Source of the DNA: Azospirillum picis
GTDB lineage: Bacteria > Pseudomonadota > Alphaproteobacteria > Azospirillales > Azospirillaceae
Direction: 5' to 3'
Length of the DNA: 64,000 bases
Assembly: GCF_017876115.1 (NCBI RefSeq)
Contig: NZ_JAGINO010000001.1
Location: 186,001 to 250,000, forward strand
Shown: positions 50,545 through 59,186 of the stretch, one piece after another
Numbering within the stretch: position 1 is the stretch's first letter
Layout: each line of letters opens with the position of its first letter
Translations under genes and position numbers: made by a program
The notes under the pieces: model-generated
Database searches by the model: none
Told to the model about the DNA's origin: nothing
Seen by the model: only the letters and a program-made list of their open reading frames with translations

Positions 50545-52247
50545 GGTCGCGCGGCCCGAACCCCGGATCGCCGTCACGCGAGGATCCGGACTTGCCGCGC
50601 TCCCCGGGGCTGCGCCGCCGGATCCGGCGGCTGGGGCTCGGAACCGCCCTGAGCGCGGCCGTGGTCACCCTGGCGCTGGGCCTGACCTCCTACGACTCCT
50701 ACCGCTGGAGCCGGGACGAGCTGCGCCTCGACCTGGAGACCCAGGCGGACTCGCTGGCCGACCGCGGCGCGCTGACCATCCAGGCGGCGTCGCTGCTGCT
50801 GGACCGCGCCATGCGGCTTGGCGAGGACACCGACTGGACGGCCGGCGATGCCGGCACGCAGGTTGCGGCGGAGCTTCGACGCCTGCGCGACCTGCTGCCG
50901 ACGGTCGTGCGCATCGGCCTGTGGGACACCGCCGGCCGGCCGCTCGCCACCACCGAAAGCGATTTCCCCGCCGGCCTGACGGTTGCCGACCGCCCCTATT
51001 TCGGCGCGATCGCCCAGGCGGACGGCCATATGGTCTTCAGCACCCCCCTGGCCTCGATGGCCGACGGCATGAAGGTGCTGGTGCTGGGCCGGCGGCTGAC
51101 CAACCGGGATGGCGCCTTCGCCGGTGCCGCGACCATCACGGTCCGCCCGGCGGAGATCGCCGCGGACCTGATGCGCGGCATGCCCGGGCTGCGCATGGGC
51201 GAGATCAACGGCGTCCGCTGGCTCCGCCGTGCCGATGCGGATCCCGGCCCGGAGCGAACGGGTGAAACCGAGATCGCAACCCTGTCGCGGGCCGCCCCCA
51301 CACCGGACGGCATCGCCGTGCGCCGCCCGGTCGGAAACTATCCGCTGCTGGTGGAAGTCACGGCGAGCCGGCAGGCGGCGCTGGAGCGCTGGGTTGCCGG
51401 CGCCGCTCCCGTCCTGGCGCTCGAACTGCTGGTGCTGGTGCTGCTTGGCACCGTCGCCCTTCTGCTTCTGCGCTGGTCGGCGGCCGAAGCAGCCGACCGC
51501 AACAGCCTGGCCGCGCTTGCCGGGCGCCTGCGGCGCGCCAACGCCGAGCTGGAGGAGAACGTTTCCGACCGCACGCGCGCGCTGACCGAGGCCTTGGCCC
51601 AGAGGGATCTGCTGCTGCGCGAGGTCAACCACCGCCTGAAGAACAGCCTGCAGCTCGCGGCCTCGCTGGTCCAGATGCAGCGGCAGGTGGTCCAGTCGCC
51701 CGACACCCGCCAGCAGCTCACCGACACGGTGGCACGGCTGCACGCCATCGCCCGCGTCCACGACCAGCTCTATCAGAGCACCGACGTCCGGAGCGTGGAG
51801 ATGTCGGCCTATCTGGCGGCGCTCTCGGCCGATCTCGAGCAGTCCGCACCCGCCGACGAGGGAACCTGGCGCCTCCGCGTCATCGCCGAGCCGATCGAGC
51901 TGCCGACCGACCAGGCGGTCCCACTCGGCCTGATGGTGAACGAGCTGGTGACCAACGCCATGAAGCACGCGCGGCCGGCATCCGCCGACCCGACGCTCTG
52001 GACGATCGAGATCGGGCTGGCGCGGGCCGAAGACGGCCAGATCGCCCTGACCGTGCGCGACCACGGCCCCGGCCTTCCGGCGGGGGCGATGACGGGCAGG
52101 CCCCGGAGCCTCGGCATGCGCCTGCTGACCGGCCTGACCCGGCAACTCGATGCCGGGCTCACGGTGGAGGCGGCCGACCCCGGCGCCCGCGTCGTCATCC
52201 GCTTCCGTCCCCAGCCCGCGCAGGCCCGCATGCCGGCCACGGTCTAG
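50541..52247 (+). CDS. HWE/HisKA_2 sensor kinase with Cache sensor, coupled to the Crp/Fnr gene
   Basis: 568 residues. TM1 (about 30-50) and TM2 (about 290-312) bracket a double-Cache sensor (DRPYFGAIAQADGHMVFSTPLASMADGMKVLVLGRRLTNRDG in pieces). A coiled coil (about 318-358) leads to H364 in LLREVNHRLKNSLQLAASL, the HisKA_2 signature. The ATPase keeps ELVTNAMKHARPAS and RDHGPGLPAG, plus SLGMRLLTGLTRQL as its lid. No receiver is attached. The GTG start overlaps the Crp/Fnr stop as GTGA, which indicates translational coupling, so the two may share one signal. Confidence 0.92.
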   Translation: MRSRGPNPGSPSREDPDLPRSPGLRRRIRRLGLGTALSAAVVTLALGLTSYDSYRWSRDELRLDLETQADSLADRGALTIQAASLLLDRAMRLGEDTDWTAGDAGTQVAAELRRLRDLLPTVVRIGLWDTAGRPLATTESDFPAGLTVADRPYFGAIAQADGHMVFSTPLASMADGMKVLVLGRRLTNRDGAFAGAATITVRPAEIAADLMRGMPGLRMGEINGVRWLRRADADPGPERTGETEIATLSRAAPTPDGIAVRRPVGNYPLLVEVTASRQAALERWVAGAAPVLALELLVLVLLGTVALLLLRWSAAEAADRNSLAALAGRLRRANAELEENVSDRTRALTEALAQRDLLLREVNHRLKNSLQLAASLVQMQRQVVQSPDTRQQLTDTVARLHAIARVHDQLYQSTDVRSVEMSAYLAALSADLEQSAPADEGTWRLRVIAEPIELPTDQAVPLGLMVNELVTNAMKHARPASADPTLWTIEIGLARAEDGQIALTVRDHGPGLPAGAMTGRPRSLGMRLLTGLTRQLDAGLTVEAADPGARVVIRFRPQPAQARMPATV

Positions 52248-52342
52248 GGTCCGTCCGGTGCTTTTCGAAGCGCCGGACGGACTCTCGGCTTTTGATCTTC
52301 CGCGTGAGTCGCGTTTCAAGCGATAGCGCTTGAGACGATCAC
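52244..52342 (+). repeat. dispersed two-hairpin repeat, copy B (terminator-like)
   Basis: Starts at the CTAG of the kinase stop codon. Hairpin 1 has 15-bp arms (52249-52263 and 52268-52282, one G-T pair) around a TTCG tetraloop. The spacer CTCGGCTTTTGATCTTCCGCGTGAGTCGC follows, then hairpin 2 GTTTCAAGCG-ATAG-CGCTTGAGAC (52313-52336) and GATCAC. It matches 26851-26945 over about 90 bp with paired changes in the stems. Confidence 0.88.
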
Positions 52343-52798
52343 ACTCCAGCCGGGGCACGGCGCGCGAAGCCGCCGGCAAACAGTGCCCGCCGGGCCGCCC
52401 CGTCCCTCGATCATCGCGCCGCGTCACACGGCCGGCGTCGGCCGGATGCTTGCGCGGGCACTTGGCAAACGCCACGCTCCTGCTTTTCCCCATCGGCTTG
52501 ACGGCGCGACTTTACGGCTTGCGACATTGCGTCCGGCGGCTTCGCTGCGCTGCACAATAAGCGGCGCGTCGCCCTGCTTCTGTATCGGCGCAGCGGACCT
52601 CACGGTCATAGCCCCGCGTTATTCCGGGACGATCCATCCGGATATATCCATCTAAATCACTGATTCAAAACGTGATCGGCCGGCCTGCCTTCGCAACGGC
52701 CGAAGCGACACACATTTCTGCTTTACAGTCGTTGATCTGTATCATATTTTTCCTTCGACATTGTTCGCTGGACATGCAATCGATCCGCGGGGGCACCG
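52343..52798 (+). promoter_or_regulatory. upstream region and candidate promoter of the paa operon
   Basis: 456 bp without a gene. A/T content rises near 52640-52750. TTTACA (52722-52727) and TATTTT (52745-52750) with a 17-bp spacer form a candidate sigma70 promoter 49 bp before paaA. No PaaX or PaaR regulator gene is in the window and no obvious operator symmetry was found. Confidence 0.45.
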
Positions 52799-53812
52799 AT
52801 GTACACACAGGGTTTGGACGCCAAGGCCGAGCAGGGCAACCAGCCGTCCCCCCGATTGGTGACGGAGGAGGAGGGCCGCCTCCAGCAAGGGTTCCAGGAC
52901 CGCGTCGATGCCGAGGAAAAGATCGAGCCGCGTGACTGGATGCCGGACGGCTACCGCCGCACGCTGGTGCGCCAGATCTCCCAGCATGCCCATTCCGAGA
53001 TCGTCGGCATGCTGCCGGAAGGCAACTGGATCACCCGCGCGCCGACGCTGCGCCGCAAGGTGGCGCTGCTGGCCAAGGTGCAGGACGAGGGCGGGCACGG
53101 CCTCTACCTCTACAGCGCCGCCGAGACGCTGGGCGTGTCGCGCGACGAGCTGATCGGCCAGCTTCTGTCGGGCAAGGCCAAATATTCCAGCATCTTCAAC
53201 TACCCGACCCCGACCTGGGCCGACATCGGCGCCATCGGCTGGCTGGTCGACGGCGCGGCGATCATGAATCAGGTGCCGCTCTGCCGCTGCTCCTACGGGC
53301 CTTATGCCCGCGCCATGGTCCGCATCTGCCGGGAGGAAAGCTTCCACCAGCGTCAGGGCTACGAACTGATGCTGGCCCTGGCCCAAGGCACGCCGGAGCA
53401 GAAGCGGATGGCGCAGGATGCGCTGAACCGCTGGTGGTGGCCATCGCTGATGATGTTCGGCCCGTCCGACGAGCAGTCCGCCCACTCCAGCCAGAACATG
53501 GCGTGGAAGATCAAGCGCTTCTCCAACGACGAGCTGCGCCAGCGCTTCGTCGACGCGACGGTTCCGCAGGCGGAGTTCCTCGGGCTGAGCATTCCCGACC
53601 CGGACCTGCGCTTCAACGCCGACACCGGGCACTATGAGTTCGGCGCCATCGACTGGACCGAGTTCAACGAGATCCTGAAGGGCAACGGCCCCTGCAACCG
53701 CGAGCGCATCGAGGCCCGCCGCAAGGCGTGGGACGACGGCGCCTGGGTGCGGGAGGCCGCCGTCGCCCACGCCGCAAAACGCAAACAGCGCGCCCTGAAG
53801 AAGGCCGGCTGA
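52799..53812 (+). CDS. paaA: phenylacetyl-CoA epoxidase oxygenase subunit PaaA
   Basis: 337 residues. PaaA is the catalytic di-iron subunit that converts phenylacetyl-CoA to the ring 1,2-epoxide. The iron-site ExxH motifs are E97-GG-H100 (KVQDEGGHG) and E180-SF-H183 ([12 protein letters not shown]). [38 protein letters not shown] (read in parts) is highly conserved in the family. The N-terminus is normal and the start is ATG 52799. It begins the operon and works with PaaB, PaaC and the reductase PaaE. Confidence 0.97.
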   Translation: MYTQGLDAKAEQGNQPSPRLVTEEEGRLQQGFQDRVDAEEKIEPRDWMPDGYRRTLVRQISQHAHSEIVGMLPEGNWITRAPTLRRKVALLAKVQDEGGHGLYLYSAAETLGVSRDELIGQLLSGKAKYSSIFNYPTPTWADIGAIGWLVDGAAIMNQVPLCRCSYGPYARAMVRICREESFHQRQGYELMLALAQGTPEQKRMAQDALNRWWWPSLMMFGPSDEQSAHSSQNMAWKIKRFSNDELRQRFVDATVPQAEFLGLSIPDPDLRFNADTGHYEFGAIDWTEFNEILKGNGPCNRERIEARRKAWDDGAWVREAAVAHAAKRKQRALKKAG

Positions 53813-53835
53813 CGACGAGATCGAGGGAAGAGACG

Positions 53836-54123
53836 ATGGACCGCAAAGACTGGCCGCTGTTCGAGATCTTCATCCGGCCGAAGAACGGACTGTCCCACAA
53901 GCATGTCGGCAGCCTGCACGCCGCCGACGCCCGCATGGCGCTGGACAATGCCCGCGACGTCTACACCCGCCGCGGCGAAGGGGTCAGCATCTGGGCGGTG
54001 CCGGCCGCGGCGATCGCCGCGTCGGACCCGTCGGACAAGGCCAGCCTGTTCGAGCCGGCCGACGACAAGGTCTACCGCCACCCGACCTTCTACGACATCC
54101 CCGCCGACGTGAAGAACATCTGA
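53836..54123 (+). CDS. paaB: phenylacetyl-CoA epoxidase structural subunit PaaB
   Basis: 95 residues, start at ATG 53836 with GAGGGAAGAG upstream. PaaB is the small linker subunit that joins two PaaAC dimers in the epoxidase complex. WPLFEIFIRPKNGLSHKHVGSLHAADARMALDNARDVYTRRGEG is the diagnostic conserved stretch. Its TGA overlaps the paaC ATG (TGATG). Confidence 0.95.
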   Translation: MDRKDWPLFEIFIRPKNGLSHKHVGSLHAADARMALDNARDVYTRRGEGVSIWAVPAAAIAASDPSDKASLFEPADDKVYRHPTFYDIPADVKNI

Positions 54124-54890
54124 TGAGCACGGATCTCCATAGAGAAGCGCTGTTCGGCTTCACGCTGCGCCTCGGCGACACCTCGCTGGTGCTGGGACAC
54201 CGGCTGTCGGAATGGTGCGGCCATGCGCCGGAGCTGGAAGAGGACATCGCGCTGACCAACGTCGCGCTCGACCTCGTCGGCCATGCCCGCATGCTGCTGA
54301 CCTATGCCGGCGAGTTGGAAGGCAAGGGCCGCGACGAGGACCGCCTCGCCTACCGCCGCGACGTCTTCGACTACCGCAACCACCTGCTGGCCGAGCAGCC
54401 GAACCGCGACTTCGGCCACACCATCGTCCGCCAGTTCCTCCACGATGCCTGGGCACTGGAGCTGTACGAGCGGCTGTGCGCCTCCACCGACGCCACGCTC
54501 GCCGGCATCGCCGCCAAGGCGGTGAAGGAGGTGCGCTACCATGTCCGCCACAGCGGCGACTGGCTGGTGCGGCTGGGCGACGGCACCGACGCCAGCCATG
54601 CCAAGGTCGCCGACGCGCTCGGCCGCCTCTGGCCCTACACCGGCGAGATGTTCGAGCGCGACGAGGCCGAGCAGGCGCTGGTCGCCGCCGGCATCGTTCC
54701 CGACCCGGCCGAGCTGAAGGCCGCCTGGGCCGCCCGCGTCGAGGCGGTGCTGGAGGAGGCGACGCTGGAGCGCCCGGCCGACGGCTGGATGCAGAAGGGC
54801 GGCCGCCGCGGCGAGCACAGCGAGCATCTGGGCTATCTGCTGGCCGAGATGCAGTTCCTGCCGCGCGCCTATCCCGACGCGACCTGGTGA
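54123..54890 (+). CDS. paaC: phenylacetyl-CoA epoxidase structural subunit PaaC
   Basis: 255 residues. PaaC has the same ferritin-like fold as PaaA but no catalytic iron site; it supports PaaA. Family stretches include LGHRLSEWCGHAPELEEDIALTNVALDLVGHARMLL and DRLAYRRDVFDYRNHLLAEQPNRDFGHTIVRQF. The start overlaps the paaB stop by one base. Confidence 0.95.
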   Translation: MSTDLHREALFGFTLRLGDTSLVLGHRLSEWCGHAPELEEDIALTNVALDLVGHARMLLTYAGELEGKGRDEDRLAYRRDVFDYRNHLLAEQPNRDFGHTIVRQFLHDAWALELYERLCASTDATLAGIAAKAVKEVRYHVRHSGDWLVRLGDGTDASHAKVADALGRLWPYTGEMFERDEAEQALVAAGIVPDPAELKAAWAARVEAVLEEATLERPADGWMQKGGRRGEHSEHLGYLLAEMQFLPRAYPDATW

Positions 54891-54897
54891 GGGCAAG

Positions 54898-55419
54898 ATG
54901 CCGGATGCAGCGGGCTGCTGGGGACCGGAGCCGGGCGCCGAGGCGGTGGTGAAGGCCGCCTGGGACGCGCTGGCCGGAGTGATGGATCCGGAGATCCCGG
55001 TGCTGAGCATCGTCGATCTCGGCATCGTCCGCGCCGTCTCGGCGGACGCGGAAGGCCGGCTGTCGGTGGCGCTGACCCCGACCTACTCCGGCTGCCCCGC
55101 CACCAACGTCATCGTGCTGGAGGCGGAAACCGCGCTGGCCCGCGCACGCCTCGACGCCCGCGTCTCGGTGGTGATCGCCCCGCCCTGGACGACCGACTGG
55201 ATCAGCGACACCGGCCGCGAAAAGCTGGCCGAGGTCGGCATCGTCCCGCCGCCGGCGTCCGGCAAGCGGGCGCTGACCGCCCCCGACGAGGTGATCGCCT
55301 GCCCGCGCTGCGGATCGGAGGACACCCGCCAGATCAGCCGCTTCGGCTCCACTGCCTGCAAGGCTCTGCACGCCTGCAACGCCTGCCTGGAGCCGTTCGA
55401 CGTGTTCAAATGCCATTGA
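54898..55419 (+). CDS. paaD: phenylacetate degradation protein PaaD
   Basis: 173 residues with the MIP18/DUF59 fold. VMDPEIPVLSIVDLGIVRAV carries the conserved DPE, TPTYSGCPATNVI carries the GCP cysteine, and the C-terminal CPRCGSEDTRQISRFGSTACKALHACNACLEPFDVFKCH holds paired cysteines for a metal or cluster. PaaD is needed for maturation of the iron-sulfur or di-iron parts of the epoxidase system; the exact step is unsettled. Starts seven bases after paaC. Confidence 0.94.
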   Translation: MPDAAGCWGPEPGAEAVVKAAWDALAGVMDPEIPVLSIVDLGIVRAVSADAEGRLSVALTPTYSGCPATNVIVLEAETALARARLDARVSVVIAPPWTTDWISDTGREKLAEVGIVPPPASGKRALTAPDEVIACPRCGSEDTRQISRFGSTACKALHACNACLEPFDVFKCH

Positions 55420-55435
55420 GCGGTTGCAGCGCAAT

Positions 55436-55537
55436 CCCCCCTCCCCAACCCTCCCCCGCTCCGCGGGAGAGGGAGCACGCGCCACACCGGCGGCAGTCCC
55501 CTCTCCCACCGAAGGTGGGGGAGGGTTAGGGAGGGGG
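55436..55537. repeat. large inverted repeat between paaD and paaE
   Basis: The C-rich arm CCCCCTCCCCAACCCTCCCCC (about 55437-55457) pairs with GGGGGAGGGTTAGGGAGGGGG (55517-55537) with one mismatch. A smaller hairpin lies inside (CTCCCACC-GAA-GGTGGGGGAG). This CCCTCTCCC-type element is widespread in high-GC proteobacteria. It interrupts the otherwise tightly spaced operon and could lower paaE expression relative to paaABCD. Confidence 0.8.
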
Positions 55538-55580
55538 CACCCGTCACGACACTTCAACCGGCCCGACCGAGGACCACCCC

Positions 55581-56660
55581 ATGACCACCCCCAGCTTCCA
55601 CCCGCTGACCATCCGCGAGTGCCGGCGGGAGACCGCGGACACCGTGTCGATCGCCTTCGACGTGCCGGCCGAGCTCGCCGACCGCTTCCGCTTCGTCCAG
55701 GGCCAGTACCTCACCCTCAAGACCAGGGTCGGGGACGAGGAGGTGCGGCGCTCCTACTCCATCTGTTCCGGGGTGGACGAGGGCGAGCTCCGCGTTGCGG
55801 TGAAGCGGGTCGAGGGCGGCCTGTTCTCGACCCATGCCAACCAGTCGCTGGCACCCGGCGCCGTGCTGGAGGTGATGACGCCGATGGGGCGCTTCCACAC
55901 CCCCGTCGATCCGGCAGCATCCCGCACCTATGTCGCCTTCGCCGCCGGCAGCGGCATCACCCCGGTGATGTCGATCCTGAAGACCGTGCTGGCGCAGGAG
56001 CCAAAGAGCCGTTTCGTCCTGGTCTACGGCAACCGCACCGTCTCCTCCATCATCTTCCGGGAAGAGCTGGAGGACCTGAAGAACCGCTATATCGGCCGGC
56101 TGGTCATCCACCATGTGCTGAGCCGCGAACCGGAAGAGGCCGGGCTGCTGGGTGGACGGATCGGCGCCGGCCTAGTGCGCGAGCTGTGCGCCGGACCCTT
56201 AAAGGCGGAAGACATCGACGCCGCCTTCCTCTGCGGTCCGCAGCCGATGGTGGAGGAGGTGCGCGATGCGCTGGCCGCCTGCGGCACGCCGCCCGCCAAC
56301 ATCCATGTCGAGCTGTTCGGCACCACCACGGCGGCGCGCCCGGCCGTCAGGAAGGTGGCGACCGACACCCCCACCGATGCCGCCACCATCGCCATTTTGC
56401 AGGACGGCAAGCGCAAGGAATTCACGCTGGCCTATGACGGCGAGAGCATCCTGGACGCCGCCCACCGCCACGGCGCCGACCTGCCCTATTCCTGCAAGTC
56501 CGGCGTCTGCTGCACCTGCCGCGCCAAAATCCGCGAAGGCAAGGTGGAGATGGCCGAGAACTACTCGCTGGAGCCGTGGGAGGTCGAGGCCGGCTATGTC
56601 CTGACCTGCCAGTCCCGCCCGCTGACCGAGCGGGTCGTCATCGACTTCGACGCCGCCTGA
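55581..56660 (+). CDS. paaE: phenylacetyl-CoA epoxidase reductase subunit PaaE
   Basis: 359 residues, class IA-like reductase. The FAD-binding part has FRFVQGQYLTLKTRVGDEEVRRSYSICSG, the NADPH part has AAGSGITPVMSILKTVL and AFLCGPQPMVEEV, and the C-terminal plant-type ferredoxin has CKSGVCCTCRAKIREG ... LTCQSRP with four cluster cysteines. It transfers electrons from NADPH to the PaaA iron site. Downstream of a long inverted repeat. Confidence 0.96.
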   Translation: MTTPSFHPLTIRECRRETADTVSIAFDVPAELADRFRFVQGQYLTLKTRVGDEEVRRSYSICSGVDEGELRVAVKRVEGGLFSTHANQSLAPGAVLEVMTPMGRFHTPVDPAASRTYVAFAAGSGITPVMSILKTVLAQEPKSRFVLVYGNRTVSSIIFREELEDLKNRYIGRLVIHHVLSREPEEAGLLGGRIGAGLVRELCAGPLKAEDIDAAFLCGPQPMVEEVRDALAACGTPPANIHVELFGTTTAARPAVRKVATDTPTDAATIAILQDGKRKEFTLAYDGESILDAAHRHGADLPYSCKSGVCCTCRAKIREGKVEMAENYSLEPWEVEAGYVLTCQSRPLTERVVIDFDAA

Positions 56661-56688
56661 CGAAACGACAATAAGGAAACGCCCCGCC

Positions 56689-58380
56689 ATGAGCACCACC
56701 CCGCATCTCACGCCCCAGGGCCTGTTCGAGACGCACGAGGCGACGCTGCGGAAGGCCGTCGAAGCCTGCCGCAGCCGTGCCTACTGGTCGGCCTTCCCCG
56801 AGATGCCGAGCCCGCGCGCCTATGGCGAGACGGCGGCGGCCGACGGCGAGGCGGCCTTCGCGGCCTGCCGCGACAAGCCCTTCGACCTGGACCAGCCGGG
56901 CGTGACCGGCAGGGTGGGCGGCGAGCGCTCCCCCTTCGGGTTCGACCTCGGCATCACCTACCCGGTGTCGGACGTCGAGGCGCTGGTGAATGCTGCCAAG
57001 GCGGCGATGCCGGGCTGGCGCAAGGCCGGGCCGGACGGCCGCGCCGGCGTCTGCCTGGAGATCCTGAAGCGGCTGAACGCGCGGTCCTTCGAGATCGCCA
57101 ACGCGGTGATGCACACCACCGGGCAGGCCTTCATGATGGCCTTCCAGGCCGGCGCCCCGCATGCCCAGGACCGTGGCCTGGAGGCGGTGACCTATGGCTG
57201 GAAGGCGATGACCGACCAGATGCCGGCGGCCCGCTGGGAGAAGCCGCAGGGCAAGAACCCGCCGCTGGTGATGGACAAGCGCTTCGAGGTGGTCGGCCGC
57301 GGCGTCGGGCTGGTCATCGGCTGCGCCACCTTCCCGACCTGGAACGGCTATCCCGGCCTGTTCGCCAGCCTGGTCACCGGCAACGCGGTGATCGTGAAGC
57401 CCGGCCCGACCGCCATCCTGCCGCTCGCCATCACCGTGAGGATCGCGCGCGAGGTGCTGGCGGAGTGCGGCCTCGACCCCAATCTCGTCACGCTGGCCGT
57501 CGGCGACACCGTCGCCAAGGAGCTGGCGCTGCGGCCGGAGGTGGCGGTCATCGACTACACCGGCTCCACCGCCTTCGGCGACTGGCTGGAGCAGAACGCG
57601 CGCCAGGCCCAGGTCTACACCGAGAAGGCCGGCGTCAACACGGTGGTGATCGACAGCACCGACGATCCCAAGGGCATGGTGCGCAACCTCGCCTTCACGC
57701 TCAGCCTCTATTCGGGGCAGATGTGCACGACGACCCAGGTCCTCTTCGTGCCCAGGGACGGCATCAAGGCCGGGCCGGAGCGAATGAGCTTCGATCAGGT
57801 CGTCGCGGCGCTGGCCGGCGGCGTCGACAAGTTCCTGTCCGACCCGGAGCGCGCGGTGGAGGTGCTGGGCGCCATCCAGTCCGACGCCACGCTGGCCCGC
57901 ATCGACGAGGCCGCCAAGCTCGGCACCGTCGTGCTGCCCTCGCGCGCCATCGCCCATCCGAAGTTCCCCGACGCCCGCATCCGCACGCCCCTGATCCTGA
58001 CCATGGACGCGGCCGACGAGGACAAGTACGGCCATGAGCTGTTCGGCCCGATCTCCATCATCGTGAAGACCGACGGCACCGCCGACAGCCTGGAGCGCGC
58101 CGCGCGCCTCGCCCGGACCAAGGGGGCGCTCACCGCCGGGCTCTACAGCACCGACCCGCAGCTCGTCGAGCAGGCGACCGACCTGTTCGTCGAGGCCGGC
58201 GTCGCCCTGTCGGTCAACCTGACCGGCGGCGTCTTCGTCAACCAGTCGGCGGCCTTCAGCGACTTCCACGGCACCGGCGCCAACCCGGCGGCCAACGCCG
58301 CGCTGTGCGACCTCGCCTTCGTCGCCAACCGCTTCCGCGTGGTGCAGAGCCGCGTTCCGGTTCTGGAGGCCGCCCAATGA
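56689..58380 (+). CDS. paaN: phenylacetate degradation protein PaaN (aldehyde dehydrogenase type)
   Basis: 563 residues, aldehyde-dehydrogenase superfamily. NAD-binding FPTWNGYPGLFASLVTGNAVIVKPGPTA is followed by the catalytic Cys346 in LYSGQMCTTTQVLF and NLTGGVFVNQSAAFSDFHGTGANPAANA near the end. It should oxidise the ring-opened semialdehyde of the pathway. E. coli PaaZ is a fusion of such a dehydrogenase to a MaoC-type hydratase that opens the oxepin ring; this protein has only the first half and no MaoC-type gene occurs in the window. Its stop overlaps paaG by four bases. Confidence 0.9.
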   Translation: MSTTPHLTPQGLFETHEATLRKAVEACRSRAYWSAFPEMPSPRAYGETAAADGEAAFAACRDKPFDLDQPGVTGRVGGERSPFGFDLGITYPVSDVEALVNAAKAAMPGWRKAGPDGRAGVCLEILKRLNARSFEIANAVMHTTGQAFMMAFQAGAPHAQDRGLEAVTYGWKAMTDQMPAARWEKPQGKNPPLVMDKRFEVVGRGVGLVIGCATFPTWNGYPGLFASLVTGNAVIVKPGPTAILPLAITVRIAREVLAECGLDPNLVTLAVGDTVAKELALRPEVAVIDYTGSTAFGDWLEQNARQAQVYTEKAGVNTVVIDSTDDPKGMVRNLAFTLSLYSGQMCTTTQVLFVPRDGIKAGPERMSFDQVVAALAGGVDKFLSDPERAVEVLGAIQSDATLARIDEAAKLGTVVLPSRAIAHPKFPDARIRTPLILTMDAADEDKYGHELFGPISIIVKTDGTADSLERAARLARTKGALTAGLYSTDPQLVEQATDLFVEAGVALSVNLTGGVFVNQSAAFSDFHGTGANPAANAALCDLAFVANRFRVVQSRVPVLEAAQ

Positions 58381-59186
58381 CCACCGACCCGATGACCACC
58401 GAACAGTCGATCCTGCTGGAGATCGCCGACGGCGTCGCCACCATCACGCTGAACCGGCCGGACCGGCTGAACAGCTTCAACGACGCCATGCACGAGGCGC
58501 TGCGCCAGGCCATCGCCACGGCACGCGGCGACGCAAGCGTGCGCTGCCTGCTGCTGACCGGGGCGGGGCGGGGCTTCTGCGCCGGGCAGGACCTGTCCGA
58601 CCGGAAGATGGCGCCGGGCAGCGAAGGGCCGGACCTCGGCGCCACCATCGAGGCGAACTACAATCCGCTGGTCCGCACCCTGCGCACCCTGCCGATGCCG
58701 GTCGTGTGCGCGGTCAACGGCGTCGCCGCCGGGGCCGGCGCCAACATCGCGCTGGCCTGCGACATCGTGCTGGCGGCGCGCTCGGCCAGCTTCATCCAGG
58801 CCTTCTGCAAGCTGGGACTGATTCCCGACGGCGGCGGCACCTGGTCCCTGCCGCGGCTGGTCGGCCATGCCCGCGCCATGGGGCTGGCCATGCTGGGCGA
58901 CAAGGTGCCGGCCGAGCAGGCGGAAGCCTGGGGCATGATCTGGAAGGTGGTCGACGACGACAGGCTGATGGAGGAGGCCGGCAGGCTCGCCCGCCACCTC
59001 GCCACACAGCCGACGCACGGGCTGGCGCTGACCAAGCAGGCGCTGAACGCCTCCAGCACCAACGGGCTGGACGCCCAGCTCGACCTGGAACGCGACCTGC
59101 AGCGCGAAGCCGGGCGCAGCCGCGACTACCGCGAGGGCGTGGCCGCCTTCATGGAGAAGCGCACGCCCAAGTTCGAGGGACGCTGA
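58377..59186 (+). CDS. paaG: epoxyphenylacetyl-CoA isomerase PaaG
   Basis: 269 residues, crotonase fold. The oxyanion-hole segments are GRGFCAGQDLSDRK and NGVAAGAGANIALACDIVLAARSASF. LIPDGGGTWSLPRLVGHARAMGLAMLGDKV carries the catalytic Asp (PDGGG) used by PaaG for isomerising the epoxide to the oxepin. The start is ATG 58377 (ATGA overlap with paaN); ATG 58392 is also possible. The C-terminal FMEKRTPKFEGR is family-typical. Confidence 0.94.
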   Translation: MTTDPMTTEQSILLEIADGVATITLNRPDRLNSFNDAMHEALRQAIATARGDASVRCLLLTGAGRGFCAGQDLSDRKMAPGSEGPDLGATIEANYNPLVRTLRTLPMPVVCAVNGVAAGAGANIALACDIVLAARSASFIQAFCKLGLIPDGGGTWSLPRLVGHARAMGLAMLGDKVPAEQAEAWGMIWKVVDDDRLMEEAGRLARHLATQPTHGLALTKQALNASSTNGLDAQLDLERDLQREAGRSRDYREGVAAFMEKRTPKFEGR

